This document shows, piece by piece, positions 44,149 through 55,099 of a stretch of 64,000 nucleotides of DNA. The translations under genes were made by a program, and so were the position numbers. The stretch lies in NCBI RefSeq assembly GCF_902459685.1, contig NZ_CABPSF010000001.1, positions 1,178,001 to 1,242,000 on the forward strand, given 5' to 3'. The stretch comes from Pandoraea iniqua (GTDB lineage Bacteria > Pseudomonadota > Gammaproteobacteria > Burkholderiales > Burkholderiaceae). The notes beneath the pieces were generated by a model. The model saw only the letters and a list, made by a program, of their open reading frames with translations, made no database searches and had not been told where the DNA came from. The stretch's first letter is position 1; the number at the start of each line of letters is the position of its first letter.

Positions 44149-45068
44149 CGCGATCGACGATTGACGTGCGGCGCTGGTTGGTGCCGGTGACGTATTCGGT
44201 CTGGGTACCCGGCGTCGTGCTGGCATTGGCGCTCATTCACGTGCCGTTGGGCGTGCAGTCCGCGCAGGACCGCCTGACGCTGCCCTCGCATCCGCGCATG
44301 GCCGATGCGGGCATCGAGGTACCGGTACGGCGTGCCGTGCCTGTCGCCACAAGCGCGCCTACCCATGCAGCCGAGGCGTCGGGCGTTGACGCGTTAGGCG
44401 ATCAAGGCAATCAAGACAACCGAGACGACGAAATCGGGGCTGCCCCATCGCCAACCCTGCCGTTCGACGCGCTGGTGCAGACGACGGCGAACGACCTGTC
44501 GCTCGATGCCGCATTGCTGCATGCCATCGTGAACGTGGAGTCGGGATACGACGCGCTGGCCGTATCGCGCAAAGGCGCCATCGGTCTGATGCAGGTGCGC
44601 CCGCAGACGGGGGCGCGTTTCGGCTTTCGCCGGCTGGAAGATCCTGCCGAAAACCTGCGCGCGGGCGCGACGTATCTGCAATGGTTGCTTACGCGCTTCG
44701 ACGGGGACTTGTCGCTGGCACTGGCGGCGTACAACGCGGGAGAGGGGGCAGTGCTGCGCTACGGGCGAAAAATTCCGCCGTACCCGGAAACGCAGGGTTA
44801 CGTTCGAAAAGTGATGGCCGGTTATTCGCGGCTGGTGGCGGCACGCGTGCCGGTGACCGCCACAGAACGGGCACCGGTGAGCGCTCGCAAAGTCGGCGTG
44901 GCGGCGGCCACGCCGGAGCATTCCCGGGCGTGGCAACTACTGAGGGGGCTGGGCGCGTTGATTACGCGGAGTCCGTCGGACGAGTCAGGCGGCGGTACGG
45001 CCTCGCAAGGCCGCGACGCCCCGGCCGTCGCCGTACCGGCCAAGCGGCGGCCGCCAAGTCACGGTTAG
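44145..45068 (+). CDS. T3SS-associated lytic transglycosylase (SLT domain)
   Basis: The 307-residue protein starts at a GTG overlapping the sctU stop. A hydrophobic N-terminal segment (residues 15-35) suggests export or anchoring. The SLT domain (about residues 110-230) has the catalytic Glu132 in NVESGYD, then RKGAIGLMQVRPQTG and ALAAYNAGEGAVLRYG. Such enzymes open peptidoglycan so the secretion machine can span it, like EtgA and IagB. The C-terminal 75 residues are low complexity. The gene's linkage to sctU is inferred to be functional. Confidence 0.9.
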   Translation: MTRSTIDVRRWLVPVTYSVWVPGVVLALALIHVPLGVQSAQDRLTLPSHPRMADAGIEVPVRRAVPVATSAPTHAAEASGVDALGDQGNQDNRDDEIGAAPSPTLPFDALVQTTANDLSLDAALLHAIVNVESGYDALAVSRKGAIGLMQVRPQTGARFGFRRLEDPAENLRAGATYLQWLLTRFDGDLSLALAAYNAGEGAVLRYGRKIPPYPETQGYVRKVMAGYSRLVAARVPVTATERAPVSARKVGVAAATPEHSRAWQLLRGLGALITRSPSDESGGGTASQGRDAPAVAVPAKRRPPSHG

Positions 45069-45170
45069 GCATGGCGAGTTGCAGTCGATCACGCGGCCGA
45101 TCATGCGACCGGTTATGCGCTCAGCCACGGCCAGCGTCGAGCATAGCCGTGGACGACCTGAGACGGGGAC

Positions 45171-45779
45171 TTACGCCGGTACCGTATCGGCGACCGACGG
45201 GCGTGCCGACATGCGCTCGAAGTGGCGTTCGAGATTCGGGTGATCACGGCGCCATTCGATTTCCGGAAAACGGAAGTCGAGGAAGCCGAGCGCGCAGACA
45301 AGGGCCACATCGGCCAGCGTCAGGCGGTTGCTCGCACACCATTGGCGCTCGTCGAGCCCCTGCGACATGGCGCGCAGCGCCTCGTCGATTTTGCTGCGCT
45401 GACGGTCGATGAGGGCCTGCGAGCGCGTGCCCTCGTCGTGAAACTTCATTTCGACGCGAATCTGCACGGCGGCGTCGGTCACCCCGTCGGCGAGCGCTTC
45501 CCACACCCGCACCTCGGCGCGTTCGCGGCCCGAAGGGGGGATGAGCTTGCCCACCGGCGAGAGCGTGTCGAGATACTCGCAAATCACCCGCGAATCGAAG
45601 ACGGCTTCCCCGTCTTCCATCACCAGACATGGCACCTTGGCCAGCGGGTTGGACTGCTGGATGCGGGTGTCGTCGGCCCACACGTTCTCTAGCTCAAGCT
45701 TGTAATCGAGCTTCTTTTCCGCAAGCACGATGCGGACTTTTCGAACGTAAGGGCTGGCGAGGGCACCGATCAACTTCAT
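45171..45779 (-). CDS. Glutathione S-transferase family protein
   Basis: A 202-residue GST with an N-terminal thioredoxin-like domain (MKLIGALASPYVRKVRIVLA; NPLAKVPCLVMEDGEAVFDS with the glutathione-binding cis-Pro and ESR/DSR loop) and a C-terminal helical domain. The start at 45779 gives the family-typical N-terminus. The substrate is unknown. Divergent to purB; it marks the return of housekeeping genes after the T3SS. Confidence 0.92.
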   Translation of the reverse strand: MKLIGALASPYVRKVRIVLAEKKLDYKLELENVWADDTRIQQSNPLAKVPCLVMEDGEAVFDSRVICEYLDTLSPVGKLIPPSGRERAEVRVWEALADGVTDAAVQIRVEMKFHDEGTRSQALIDRQRSKIDEALRAMSQGLDERQWCASNRLTLADVALVCALGFLDFRFPEIEWRRDHPNLERHFERMSARPSVADTVPA

Positions 45780-45900
45780 GTGAATCCTTGATAAATCGCA
45801 ATAGCGCCGCAGAGTATAACGTGCTGCCCGGGGCATCGCGTAGCGCCCCGGGGAGCCCCGCCGGGAGCGGAAAGGGCGTGAACCGGGCGGGCAATGGTAA

Positions 45901-47427
<1,527 letters not shown>

Positions 47428-47455
47428 CGCGTCAGACACGTCGCATGCTGGAAAA

Positions 47456-47483
47456 GAAAAGGGCCGCTGATGCGGCCCTTTTT
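47456..47483 (+). terminator. Rho-independent terminator after purB
   Basis: The stem GGGCCGC/GCGGCCC has a 4-base loop and is followed by T5. Confidence 0.9.
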
Positions 47484-47551
47484 GCATGTCATACGGGGTA
47501 CTGACGAGATGTGTATCATGGCCGCATAACTCAAAAGGAGAATCCCCAGAA

Positions 47552-48001
47552 ATGAAGCTCGCCCTTGCTCTCGCTACCCTCGCCGCGGCCCTGGTCCCGG
47601 CGCTCTCGCACGCGCAGTTCGCCAAGCCCGACGACGCTGTGGAGTACCGCCAGTCGGCCCTGTTCCTGCTCGGTAACCACTTCGGCCGCATCGGTGCGGT
47701 CGTCAAGGGTGACGCGCCGTTCAGCAAGGACGACGTGGCCAAGAACGCCGAACTCGTCGCCACGCTCTCGAAGCTGCCGTGGCCCGCCTTCGAAGGCGGG
47801 CAGACCACGGCAAAGAGCAAGGCCAAGCCGGAAGTCTTCACCGACAAGGTGAAGTTCCAGCAAGCGCAGGAGAAGATGGAAACGGCCGTGGCGCAATTGA
47901 ACACGGTGGCCAAGGGCGGTGATCTGGCATCGATCAAGAAGGCCTTCGGCGACGCTGCACAGACCTGCAAGAGCTGCCACGACAACTTCCGCGCGAAGTA
48001 A
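47552..48001 (+). CDS. Cytochrome c' (class II cytochrome c)
   Basis: The 149-residue protein has a signal peptide (residues 1-21, cleaved after SHA) and a four-helix body ending in the C-terminal heme site CKSCH (Cys139-His143), as in class II cytochromes c. An aaggag Shine-Dalgarno precedes the ATG. Periplasmic cytochromes c' bind NO and protect against nitrosative stress. It converges with a cytochrome b561-type gene, the usual genomic partner of this family. Confidence 0.92.
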   Translation: MKLALALATLAAALVPALSHAQFAKPDDAVEYRQSALFLLGNHFGRIGAVVKGDAPFSKDDVAKNAELVATLSKLPWPAFEGGQTTAKSKAKPEVFTDKVKFQQAQEKMETAVAQLNTVAKGGDLASIKKAFGDAAQTCKSCHDNFRAK

Positions 48002-48053
48002 GTCAGTCGCTTTTCGGCATGCGCAGGCAGCTTTCGCTGTCTGACGCCGCCAA

Positions 48054-48093
48054 AGAAAAAGACCGGTCCCAGAGAGGGGGCCGGTCTTTTTTT
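48054..48093. terminator. Bidirectional terminator between cytochrome c' and cytochrome b genes
   Basis: GACCGG...CCGGTC with an inner CCC/GGG pairing is flanked by A5 on the left and T7 on the right, so it serves both converging genes. Confidence 0.85.
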
Positions 48094-48167
48094 GTCCGCT
48101 ATCGACGGCGGGACGATCTGACGCTCGGGCGATGTAAGGACAGACTTCGGCCCAAACCCCCGCGAAA

Positions 48168-48854
48168 TCAGTAGGACGGGAGCGAAGCCACGGCCGGTGT
48201 GAGGTGGACGATGCGGTACACCAGCGCCGATGCGACCACGATCAGCACCAGCGCGCCGGCGCGCACGCGCCAGTCGTCACGGGCAGGGTGAGCGGGCGTG
48301 GCGAGCGGCTTGTCGCCGACGATCATGGGCGTGATCAGGTCTTTCTTCTTGCCGAAACGATAGTAGAGAATCGCCAGCACGTGCAGCGCTACCAACCCGA
48401 TCAGCACCCACTGGTTGAGCTGGTGCCAGCCGGTGAGCGTGTCGCTCAGGTCTTTGTCGATGAACTTGACGAGCGGGCCGTCGTTGAAAATATCGTCATT
48501 CGAGAACAGCCCCAGCACCACCTGAATGCCGAAGAACAACAGCATGGCAATGACAGACAGCCCACCCAGCGGCGTGTGCCCGGCAAAGCGGGCGTCAGTG
48601 GCAGCGGGGGTGCGCAACGACTGGAAAAACGTCCGTGGACCGGTCATGAAGTCGCAAAAACGGGCATAGCGCGGCCCGACGAGCCCCCAGACCAGCCGGA
48701 AGATCAGCAGCGCGAGAATCGCGTAGCCGCACCAGAAGTGATAGATCATCGCGTTGCCACCGGTCTTGGCGGTGACGTAGGCGGTGACCGCCAGCACGAC
48801 AAACAACCAGTGAAAGAGACGGGTGGGCAGGTCCCAGATGCGGATCGGCTTCAT
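48168..48854 (-). CDS. Cytochrome b561-type membrane protein
   Basis: A 228-residue protein with four to five membrane spans and heme-ligand histidines in LPTRLFHWLFVVLAV, IYHFWCGYAIL, LTGWHQLNQWVL and GLVALHVLAILYY. The start at 48854 (MKPIRIWDLPTRLFHW) is family-typical. It probably passes quinol electrons to the periplasmic cytochrome c' encoded opposite. Confidence 0.9.
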   Translation of the reverse strand: MKPIRIWDLPTRLFHWLFVVLAVTAYVTAKTGGNAMIYHFWCGYAILALLIFRLVWGLVGPRYARFCDFMTGPRTFFQSLRTPAATDARFAGHTPLGGLSVIAMLLFFGIQVVLGLFSNDDIFNDGPLVKFIDKDLSDTLTGWHQLNQWVLIGLVALHVLAILYYRFGKKKDLITPMIVGDKPLATPAHPARDDWRVRAGALVLIVVASALVYRIVHLTPAVASLPSY

Positions 48855-48972
48855 GGCGGGCAATGTCGGGGAATGTTGTAGGTAGTCGTAATCGACGAAT
48901 CTCGCGAGATTACCGCAAGCCCGTGGCGCGCGCACGTATTCGGTCCGGCATGCGGTTCAGCGGGGATGGGCG

Positions 48973-49005
48973 AAAAAAAACCGCCGGACACGCCGGCGGT
49001 TTTTT
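48973..49005 (-). terminator. Rho-independent terminator of the yajC-secD-secF transcript
   Basis: The stem CCGCCGG/CCGGCGG has a 4-base loop. It is flanked by A8 on the left and T6 on the right, so it ends minus-strand transcription after secF and could also act from the other side. Confidence 0.88.
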
Positions 49006-49036
49006 CAGACAAGTGACAAATGACAACGCGAGCCGG

Positions 49037-50014
49037 TCAGACTCGTGCGCCAAAGTTCGGATCGTTGCGATCGGAACCTTCTTCTTCGTCCTTGTTGCTG
49101 TGCTTGATGAGGTCTTCGCGCTTCACGCCGAACCACATCGCAAGCGCTGCGGCCACGAACACAGACGAGTAGATACCGAACAGAATACCCACGGTCAGTG
49201 CCAGTGCGAAGTAGTGCAGCGTCTGGCCGCCGAAGAAGAACATCGACAGCACCATCATTTCCGTACTGGCGTGGGTGATGATCGTCCGCGACATGGTCGT
49301 CGTAATGGCGTGATCGATCACTTCCTGCACGGTGGCCTTGCGCATCTTGCGGAAGGTTTCGCGAATCCGGTCGAAGATAACGACCGATTCGTTCACCGAG
49401 TAGCCGAGCACCGCCAGCACCCCCGCGAGCACCGCCAGCGAGAACTCCCACTGGAAGTACGCGAAGAAGCCCAGAATGATCACCACGTCGTGCAAGTTGG
49501 CGATCACGCCGGCCACGGCGAATTTCCATTCGAAGCGGAACGACAGGTAAATGATGATGCCCACAACCACGAACGTCAGCGCCAGCAACCCGTCGGTGAA
49601 GAGCTCGTGGCCGATCTGCGGGCCGACGAATTCCACCCGGCGCAGCTGCACGTCAGGCGCATCAGCCTTGAGTGCGCCCATGACGGCGTCGCTCTGCTGG
49701 GCGCTGGTGACTTGCTTGCCGTCCGTGCCGGTCTGAATCGGCAGACGGATCATCACGTCGCGCGAGGTGCCGAAGCTCTGCACCTGCACGTCGCGATAGC
49801 CCAGCTTGCCGACTTCGCCGCGAATCTTCTCGAGATCGGCCGCTTGCGTGTAGGCCACTTCCATGACCGTCCCGCCCGTGAACTCGATCGACAGATGCAG
49901 ACCGCGTGTGAGCAGGAAGAACACGGCCGCGACAAATGTCAGCGCCGAAATAACGTTGAAGATCAGGGCATGCCGCATGAACGGCACGTCTTTCTTGATA
50001 CGGAAAAATTCCAT
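49037..50014 (-). CDS. secF: Protein translocase subunit SecF
   Basis: A 325-residue RND-type protein with six membrane spans and a periplasmic P4 domain. N-terminal MEFFRIKKDVPFMRHA, then FTGGTVMEVAYTQAADLEKI and the central YSVNESVVIFDRIRETFRKM are family hallmarks. With SecD and YajC it uses proton motive force to pull proteins through SecYEG. Confidence 0.97.
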   Translation of the reverse strand: MEFFRIKKDVPFMRHALIFNVISALTFVAAVFFLLTRGLHLSIEFTGGTVMEVAYTQAADLEKIRGEVGKLGYRDVQVQSFGTSRDVMIRLPIQTGTDGKQVTSAQQSDAVMGALKADAPDVQLRRVEFVGPQIGHELFTDGLLALTFVVVGIIIYLSFRFEWKFAVAGVIANLHDVVIILGFFAYFQWEFSLAVLAGVLAVLGYSVNESVVIFDRIRETFRKMRKATVQEVIDHAITTTMSRTIITHASTEMMVLSMFFFGGQTLHYFALALTVGILFGIYSSVFVAAALAMWFGVKREDLIKHSNKDEEEGSDRNDPNFGARV

Positions 50015-50038
50015 GACTGTTTCCTCTCGCGCCTGCGG

Positions 50039-51931
50039 TTATTGCTCGCCTGCGTCGGGTGCGTTCTTCGCACCGTCCGGGCGCCAGACTTGACCGATTG
50101 CCAGCGATTTAAGCTTGCGACGGCCGCCGTACCACAGGTTGACCAGGCCGCGCGAGAAGAACACGGCAGAGAACATCGAGGTCAGGATACCCAGGCAGTG
50201 CACCACGGCAAACGCGCGCACCGGGCCCGAACCGAAGGCCAGCAGCGCCAGACCGGCGATCAGCGTGGTCACGTTCGAGTCCAGAATCGTGGCCCAGGCG
50301 TGTTCGAAGCCCAGCGAAATCGCCTTTTGCGCCGAAGCGCCGGCCCGCAGTTCTTCACGAATCCGCTCGTTGATCAGCACGTTCGCGTCGATGGCCATAC
50401 CGAGCGTGAGCGCGATAGCGGCAATACCCGGCAGCGTGAGCGTAGCCTGCAACAGCGAGAGCATGGCGACGAGCAGCAGCAGGTTGAACAGCAGGGCGAT
50501 CACCGAGAACACGCCGAACAGCATGTAGTACATCATCATGAACAGGGCGATGGCGATCAGGCCGTACAGCACCGAATCCACACCCTTTTGCACGTTATCG
50601 GCACCGAGGCTCGGGCCGATCGTACGTTCTTCGATGATTTCCATCGGCGCGGCCAGCGAACCGGCGCGCAGCAGCAGCGCCAGATCGTTGGCACCCTGTG
50701 CCGAGCCCATCCCAGTGATCTGGAAGCTCTGACCCAGTTCGCTGCGGATGTTCGCCACCGTCAGCACTTCGCCCTTGCCCTTTTCGAACAGCACGATGGC
50801 CATCGGCTTGCCGATGTTGTCGCGCGACACGTCGCGCAGCACACGGCCACCGGCGGCGTCGAGCTTGATGTTCACCGACGGTTGCTGGTGATCGTCGAAG
50901 CCGGCGGCGGCGCTGGTGATGCGATCGCCGCTGAAGATCACCGAACGCTTGAGCAGCACCGGCGCGCCATTGCCATGCAGGAACAGTTCGTCCTGCGGCG
51001 GCACCGGCGTGTCGGCAGTCACGAGACGCGGCGCGTCCGGGTCGGCCAGACGGGCTTCGAGCGTTGCCGTACGGCCGATGATGTCCTTCGCCTTGGCGGT
51101 GTCCTGCACGCCCGGCAATTGCACGACGATACGGTCAGGGCCTTCCTGCTGGATCACCGGCTCGGCCACGCCGAGTTCGTTCACGCGGTTATGCAGCGTG
51201 ACGATGTTCTGCTTGACGGCGTTGTCCTGCACCGCGCGGCGGGCCGCTTCGGTGAACGCACCGACAACCTTGAACGTGCCGTTAGGACCGGCCTGCGTGG
51301 TGTAGGTGAGATCGGGCAGGCCGTCGGCGAGCACGCCGCGGGCGCGATCGGCTTCATCCTGACTCGTGAAAGCGACTTCGATGCCGCTGTCCGTGCGCGT
51401 CACGCCGTTGTGACGGACGTTCTTGTCGCGCAGCAGGGCACGGGCGTCGGCGGCCGAGGCGTCGAGACGCTTCGTGATGGCGCCGGCCATGTCCACTTGC
51501 AACAGAAAGTGCACACCGCCGCGCAAGTCGAGACCGAGGTACATCGGCAGCGCGTGCATCTTGGTCAGCCACGAGGGCGAAGCCGAGAGCAGGTTCAGCG
51601 CGACGACATAGGTCGGGTCGGTGGGGTCGGCGTTCAGCGACGTCTGGAGAAGGTCTTTGGCGCGCAGCTGCGTGTCGGTATCCGAGAAGCGGATACGCAC
51701 GCTCGGGTTGCTACCCGTGTTGTCGAACACTGCCCCTTGATAGGTAATGTTCTGCGCCTTGAGCGCGTCTTCAGCGCGCGAGAGCGTCGAGGGGTCGACC
51801 TTGACGGTCGCCTTGACGCTGGAAATCTGTACCGCGGGTGTTTCACCGAACAGGTTCGGCAGCGTGTAGAGCACCCCGATGGCGAGAGCCACCAGAATGA
51901 CGATGTATTTCCAGAGAGGATAGCGATTCAT
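50039..51931 (-). CDS. secD: Protein translocase subunit SecD
   Basis: A 630-residue partner of SecF. MNRYPLWKYIVILVALAIGV is the first span, GLDLRGGVHFLLQVDMAGAI the first periplasmic motif, and GMAIDANVLINERIREELRA the proton-relay segment. Length matches betaproteobacterial SecD. It lies 24 bases upstream of secF. Confidence 0.97.
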   Translation of the reverse strand: MNRYPLWKYIVILVALAIGVLYTLPNLFGETPAVQISSVKATVKVDPSTLSRAEDALKAQNITYQGAVFDNTGSNPSVRIRFSDTDTQLRAKDLLQTSLNADPTDPTYVVALNLLSASPSWLTKMHALPMYLGLDLRGGVHFLLQVDMAGAITKRLDASAADARALLRDKNVRHNGVTRTDSGIEVAFTSQDEADRARGVLADGLPDLTYTTQAGPNGTFKVVGAFTEAARRAVQDNAVKQNIVTLHNRVNELGVAEPVIQQEGPDRIVVQLPGVQDTAKAKDIIGRTATLEARLADPDAPRLVTADTPVPPQDELFLHGNGAPVLLKRSVIFSGDRITSAAAGFDDHQQPSVNIKLDAAGGRVLRDVSRDNIGKPMAIVLFEKGKGEVLTVANIRSELGQSFQITGMGSAQGANDLALLLRAGSLAAPMEIIEERTIGPSLGADNVQKGVDSVLYGLIAIALFMMMYYMLFGVFSVIALLFNLLLLVAMLSLLQATLTLPGIAAIALTLGMAIDANVLINERIREELRAGASAQKAISLGFEHAWATILDSNVTTLIAGLALLAFGSGPVRAFAVVHCLGILTSMFSAVFFSRGLVNLWYGGRRKLKSLAIGQVWRPDGAKNAPDAGEQ

Positions 51932-52068
51932 AGCGGCGGGCTAGGGTGATGCCTCGTGGCAAACCGTGCTTCAGACCGGACGCATGGCGGTACCCGCGCC
52001 CCGAAGGGCAGGTACCGCCATGCGTTGCGGCCGCCGGATATGGCGGCCGCGTGCGGTTGCGCGAAGGA

Positions 52069-52395
52069 TCAGAGCGCCTTGATGGTGCCCTTCGGCAGCA
52101 GGGTCGTGATAGCGCCCTTTTGCACGTTGATCTCGACGTTCTCGGCGATCTCAACGGTCACGAAGGTCTCACCGACCTTCGAGATACGACCGGCGAGGCC
52201 GCCCGAGGTCACGACTTCGTCGCCCTTGGCGAGCGCGGCCAGCATGTTGCGCGTTTCTTTCTGACGCTTCATCTGCGGACGGATCATGATGAAGTACAGC
52301 ACCACGAACATCAGTACGAGCGGCAGGAAGCTCATCAGGTTGCTGGTCGGGCTGGCGGCGCCAGCCGTCTGGGCGAAGGCTTCTGAAATCAGCAC
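52069..52395 (-). CDS. yajC: Sec accessory protein YajC
   Basis: A 108-residue protein with one N-terminal membrane span (LMSFLPLVLMFVVLYFIMIR) and the conserved RPQMKRQKETRNMLAALAKG followed by GDEVVTSGGLAGRI. It belongs to the SecDF-YajC complex. It leads secD by 137 bases in the usual tgt-yajC-secD-secF order. Confidence 0.97.
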   Translation of the reverse strand: MLISEAFAQTAGAASPTSNLMSFLPLVLMFVVLYFIMIRPQMKRQKETRNMLAALAKGDEVVTSGGLAGRISKVGETFVTVEIAENVEINVQKGAITTLLPKGTIKAL

Positions 52396-52563
52396 GTTCG
52401 GTTCTCCTTATGTGTAAGACGTGTAAAAGCCGCGTGTGGCCGGTTATCCGGTCACGCGCGGCATGTGTTTCGGTGCGAGGATGCAGGATCCAAGCCCGGC
52501 ATTTTACCACCGCCCGACCCCATTCCCCCGGGGATTCGGTGCCTGAGCCTCAGGCGCCGGCCG

Positions 52564-53697
<1,134 letters not shown>

Positions 53698-53916
53698 TCA
53701 TGCGCCCCGGCACCACCGGCAAAACAAGCCGGCGCCCGCACGGGACGGGATAAAGCGGCACGCGCCCCATGCGCGGCCAAGCCGCTATTGTACCGGCTCG
53801 GGCCTTGCCGGTTCCATAAGCGTCACGCGCGCGTCGATGGGCTAGCGCACGCCGCGCCCGAACGCCAGCCGCTTGCGGTGGCGTCCCGGGCTCGTGCGCC
53901 TTACCGACTTACCGCC

Positions 53917-54999
53917 TTACGCCGCCGCCTTGGGGGCCTCGTGCATTTCCACGCGCGACAGGATCATCGCGTCGCCATAACTGAAGAAACGGTAGCGTTG
54001 CTCGATGGCGTGGCGGTAGGCCGCGCGGATCGTCTCCATACCCGAAAACGCCGAAACGAGCATGAGCAGCGTCGACTTGGGCAGGTGGAAATTGGTGATC
54101 ATCCGGTCGACCAGTTGGAAGCGGTAACCCGGCGTGATGAAGATGTCGGTCTCGGTGCTGCCCGCGCGCAGCGTACCCGGCTCGCCGCCAGCGGCCAGCG
54201 TGGCTTGTGCCGCAGACTCCAGCGCGCGCATCGACGTCGTGCCGACCGCGATGACACGCCCGCCGCGTGCCCGGGTGGCGGCAATTGCGTCGACCAGCTC
54301 GGGCGTGATTTCGTACCACTCCGAGTGCATCTTGTGCTCGCCGAGATTCTCCACGCGCACTGGCTGGAAGGTGCCCGCGCCCACGTGCAGCGTGAGCGTG
54401 GCGCGTTGTACGCCCAGCGCGTCGAGGCGTTCGAACAGGGCATCGTCGAAGTGCAGGCCGGCGGTCGGTGCGGCCACAGCGCCGGGGTTACGGGCGTAGA
54501 CGGTCTGGTAACGCGTCTCGTCACCCGCATCGGCTTCGTGAGCGATATACGGCGGCAACGGCAGTCGGCCGTAAGTTTCCAACAACGGGTAACAGTCACT
54601 CGGGAAGTGCAGCGTGTAGAACTGGTCGACACGCTCGCCGACGGTGACTTCGAAGGCGTCGGCCAGACGCAGGACGGTGCCGGGGCCCGGGCTCTTGCTG
54701 GCGCGGATCTGGGCGAGCACCGTGGTGCTGTCGATCACGCGCTCGACGAGCACTTCGATCTTGCCGCCGCTCGCTTTCTGGCCGAACAGGCGGGCCTTGA
54801 TGACGCGGGTATCGTTGAACACCAGCAGGTCGCCCGGGGCTAGCAGGCCCGGCAGGTCGGCAAAGCGGCGGTCGTAGAGATGCGGCGGCGTGACGCTGCC
54901 GTCGACCTCCAGCAGGCGGCTGGCGGAGCGCTCGGCGAGCGCGGTCTGCGCGATCAGTTCGGGCGGCAGGTCGAAATCGAAATCGGAAAGGGTATACAT
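53917..54999 (-). CDS. queA: S-adenosylmethionine:tRNA ribosyltransferase-isomerase
   Basis: A 360-residue enzyme adding the epoxycyclopentane group of queuosine to preQ1-t[44 protein letters not shown] and [11 protein letters not shown] are family signatures. It precedes tgt on the same strand. The 222-base gap between them contains no gene I can support. Confidence 0.97.
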   Translation of the reverse strand: MYTLSDFDFDLPPELIAQTALAERSASRLLEVDGSVTPPHLYDRRFADLPGLLAPGDLLVFNDTRVIKARLFGQKASGGKIEVLVERVIDSTTVLAQIRASKSPGPGTVLRLADAFEVTVGERVDQFYTLHFPSDCYPLLETYGRLPLPPYIAHEADAGDETRYQTVYARNPGAVAAPTAGLHFDDALFERLDALGVQRATLTLHVGAGTFQPVRVENLGEHKMHSEWYEITPELVDAIAATRARGGRVIAVGTTSMRALESAAQATLAAGGEPGTLRAGSTETDIFITPGYRFQLVDRMITNFHLPKSTLLMLVSAFSGMETIRAAYRHAIEQRYRFFSYGDAMILSRVEMHEAPKAAA

Positions 55000-55099
55000 C
55001 AGCGTTTACAATGCGTAGCAACCGACATTTTACTTGGTTCGTCCGATGGCTTGCCGATAAGGCGTGCACCCGAGGACGAACGCCCGACGCCGCGACTGC

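Noticed and set aside
48863-51949. A 1028-codon open frame on the plus strand
   Set aside because: It lies antisense across secF and secD, has atypical His/Arg/Gln-rich composition and no family features; it is a by-product of GC-rich codon use.
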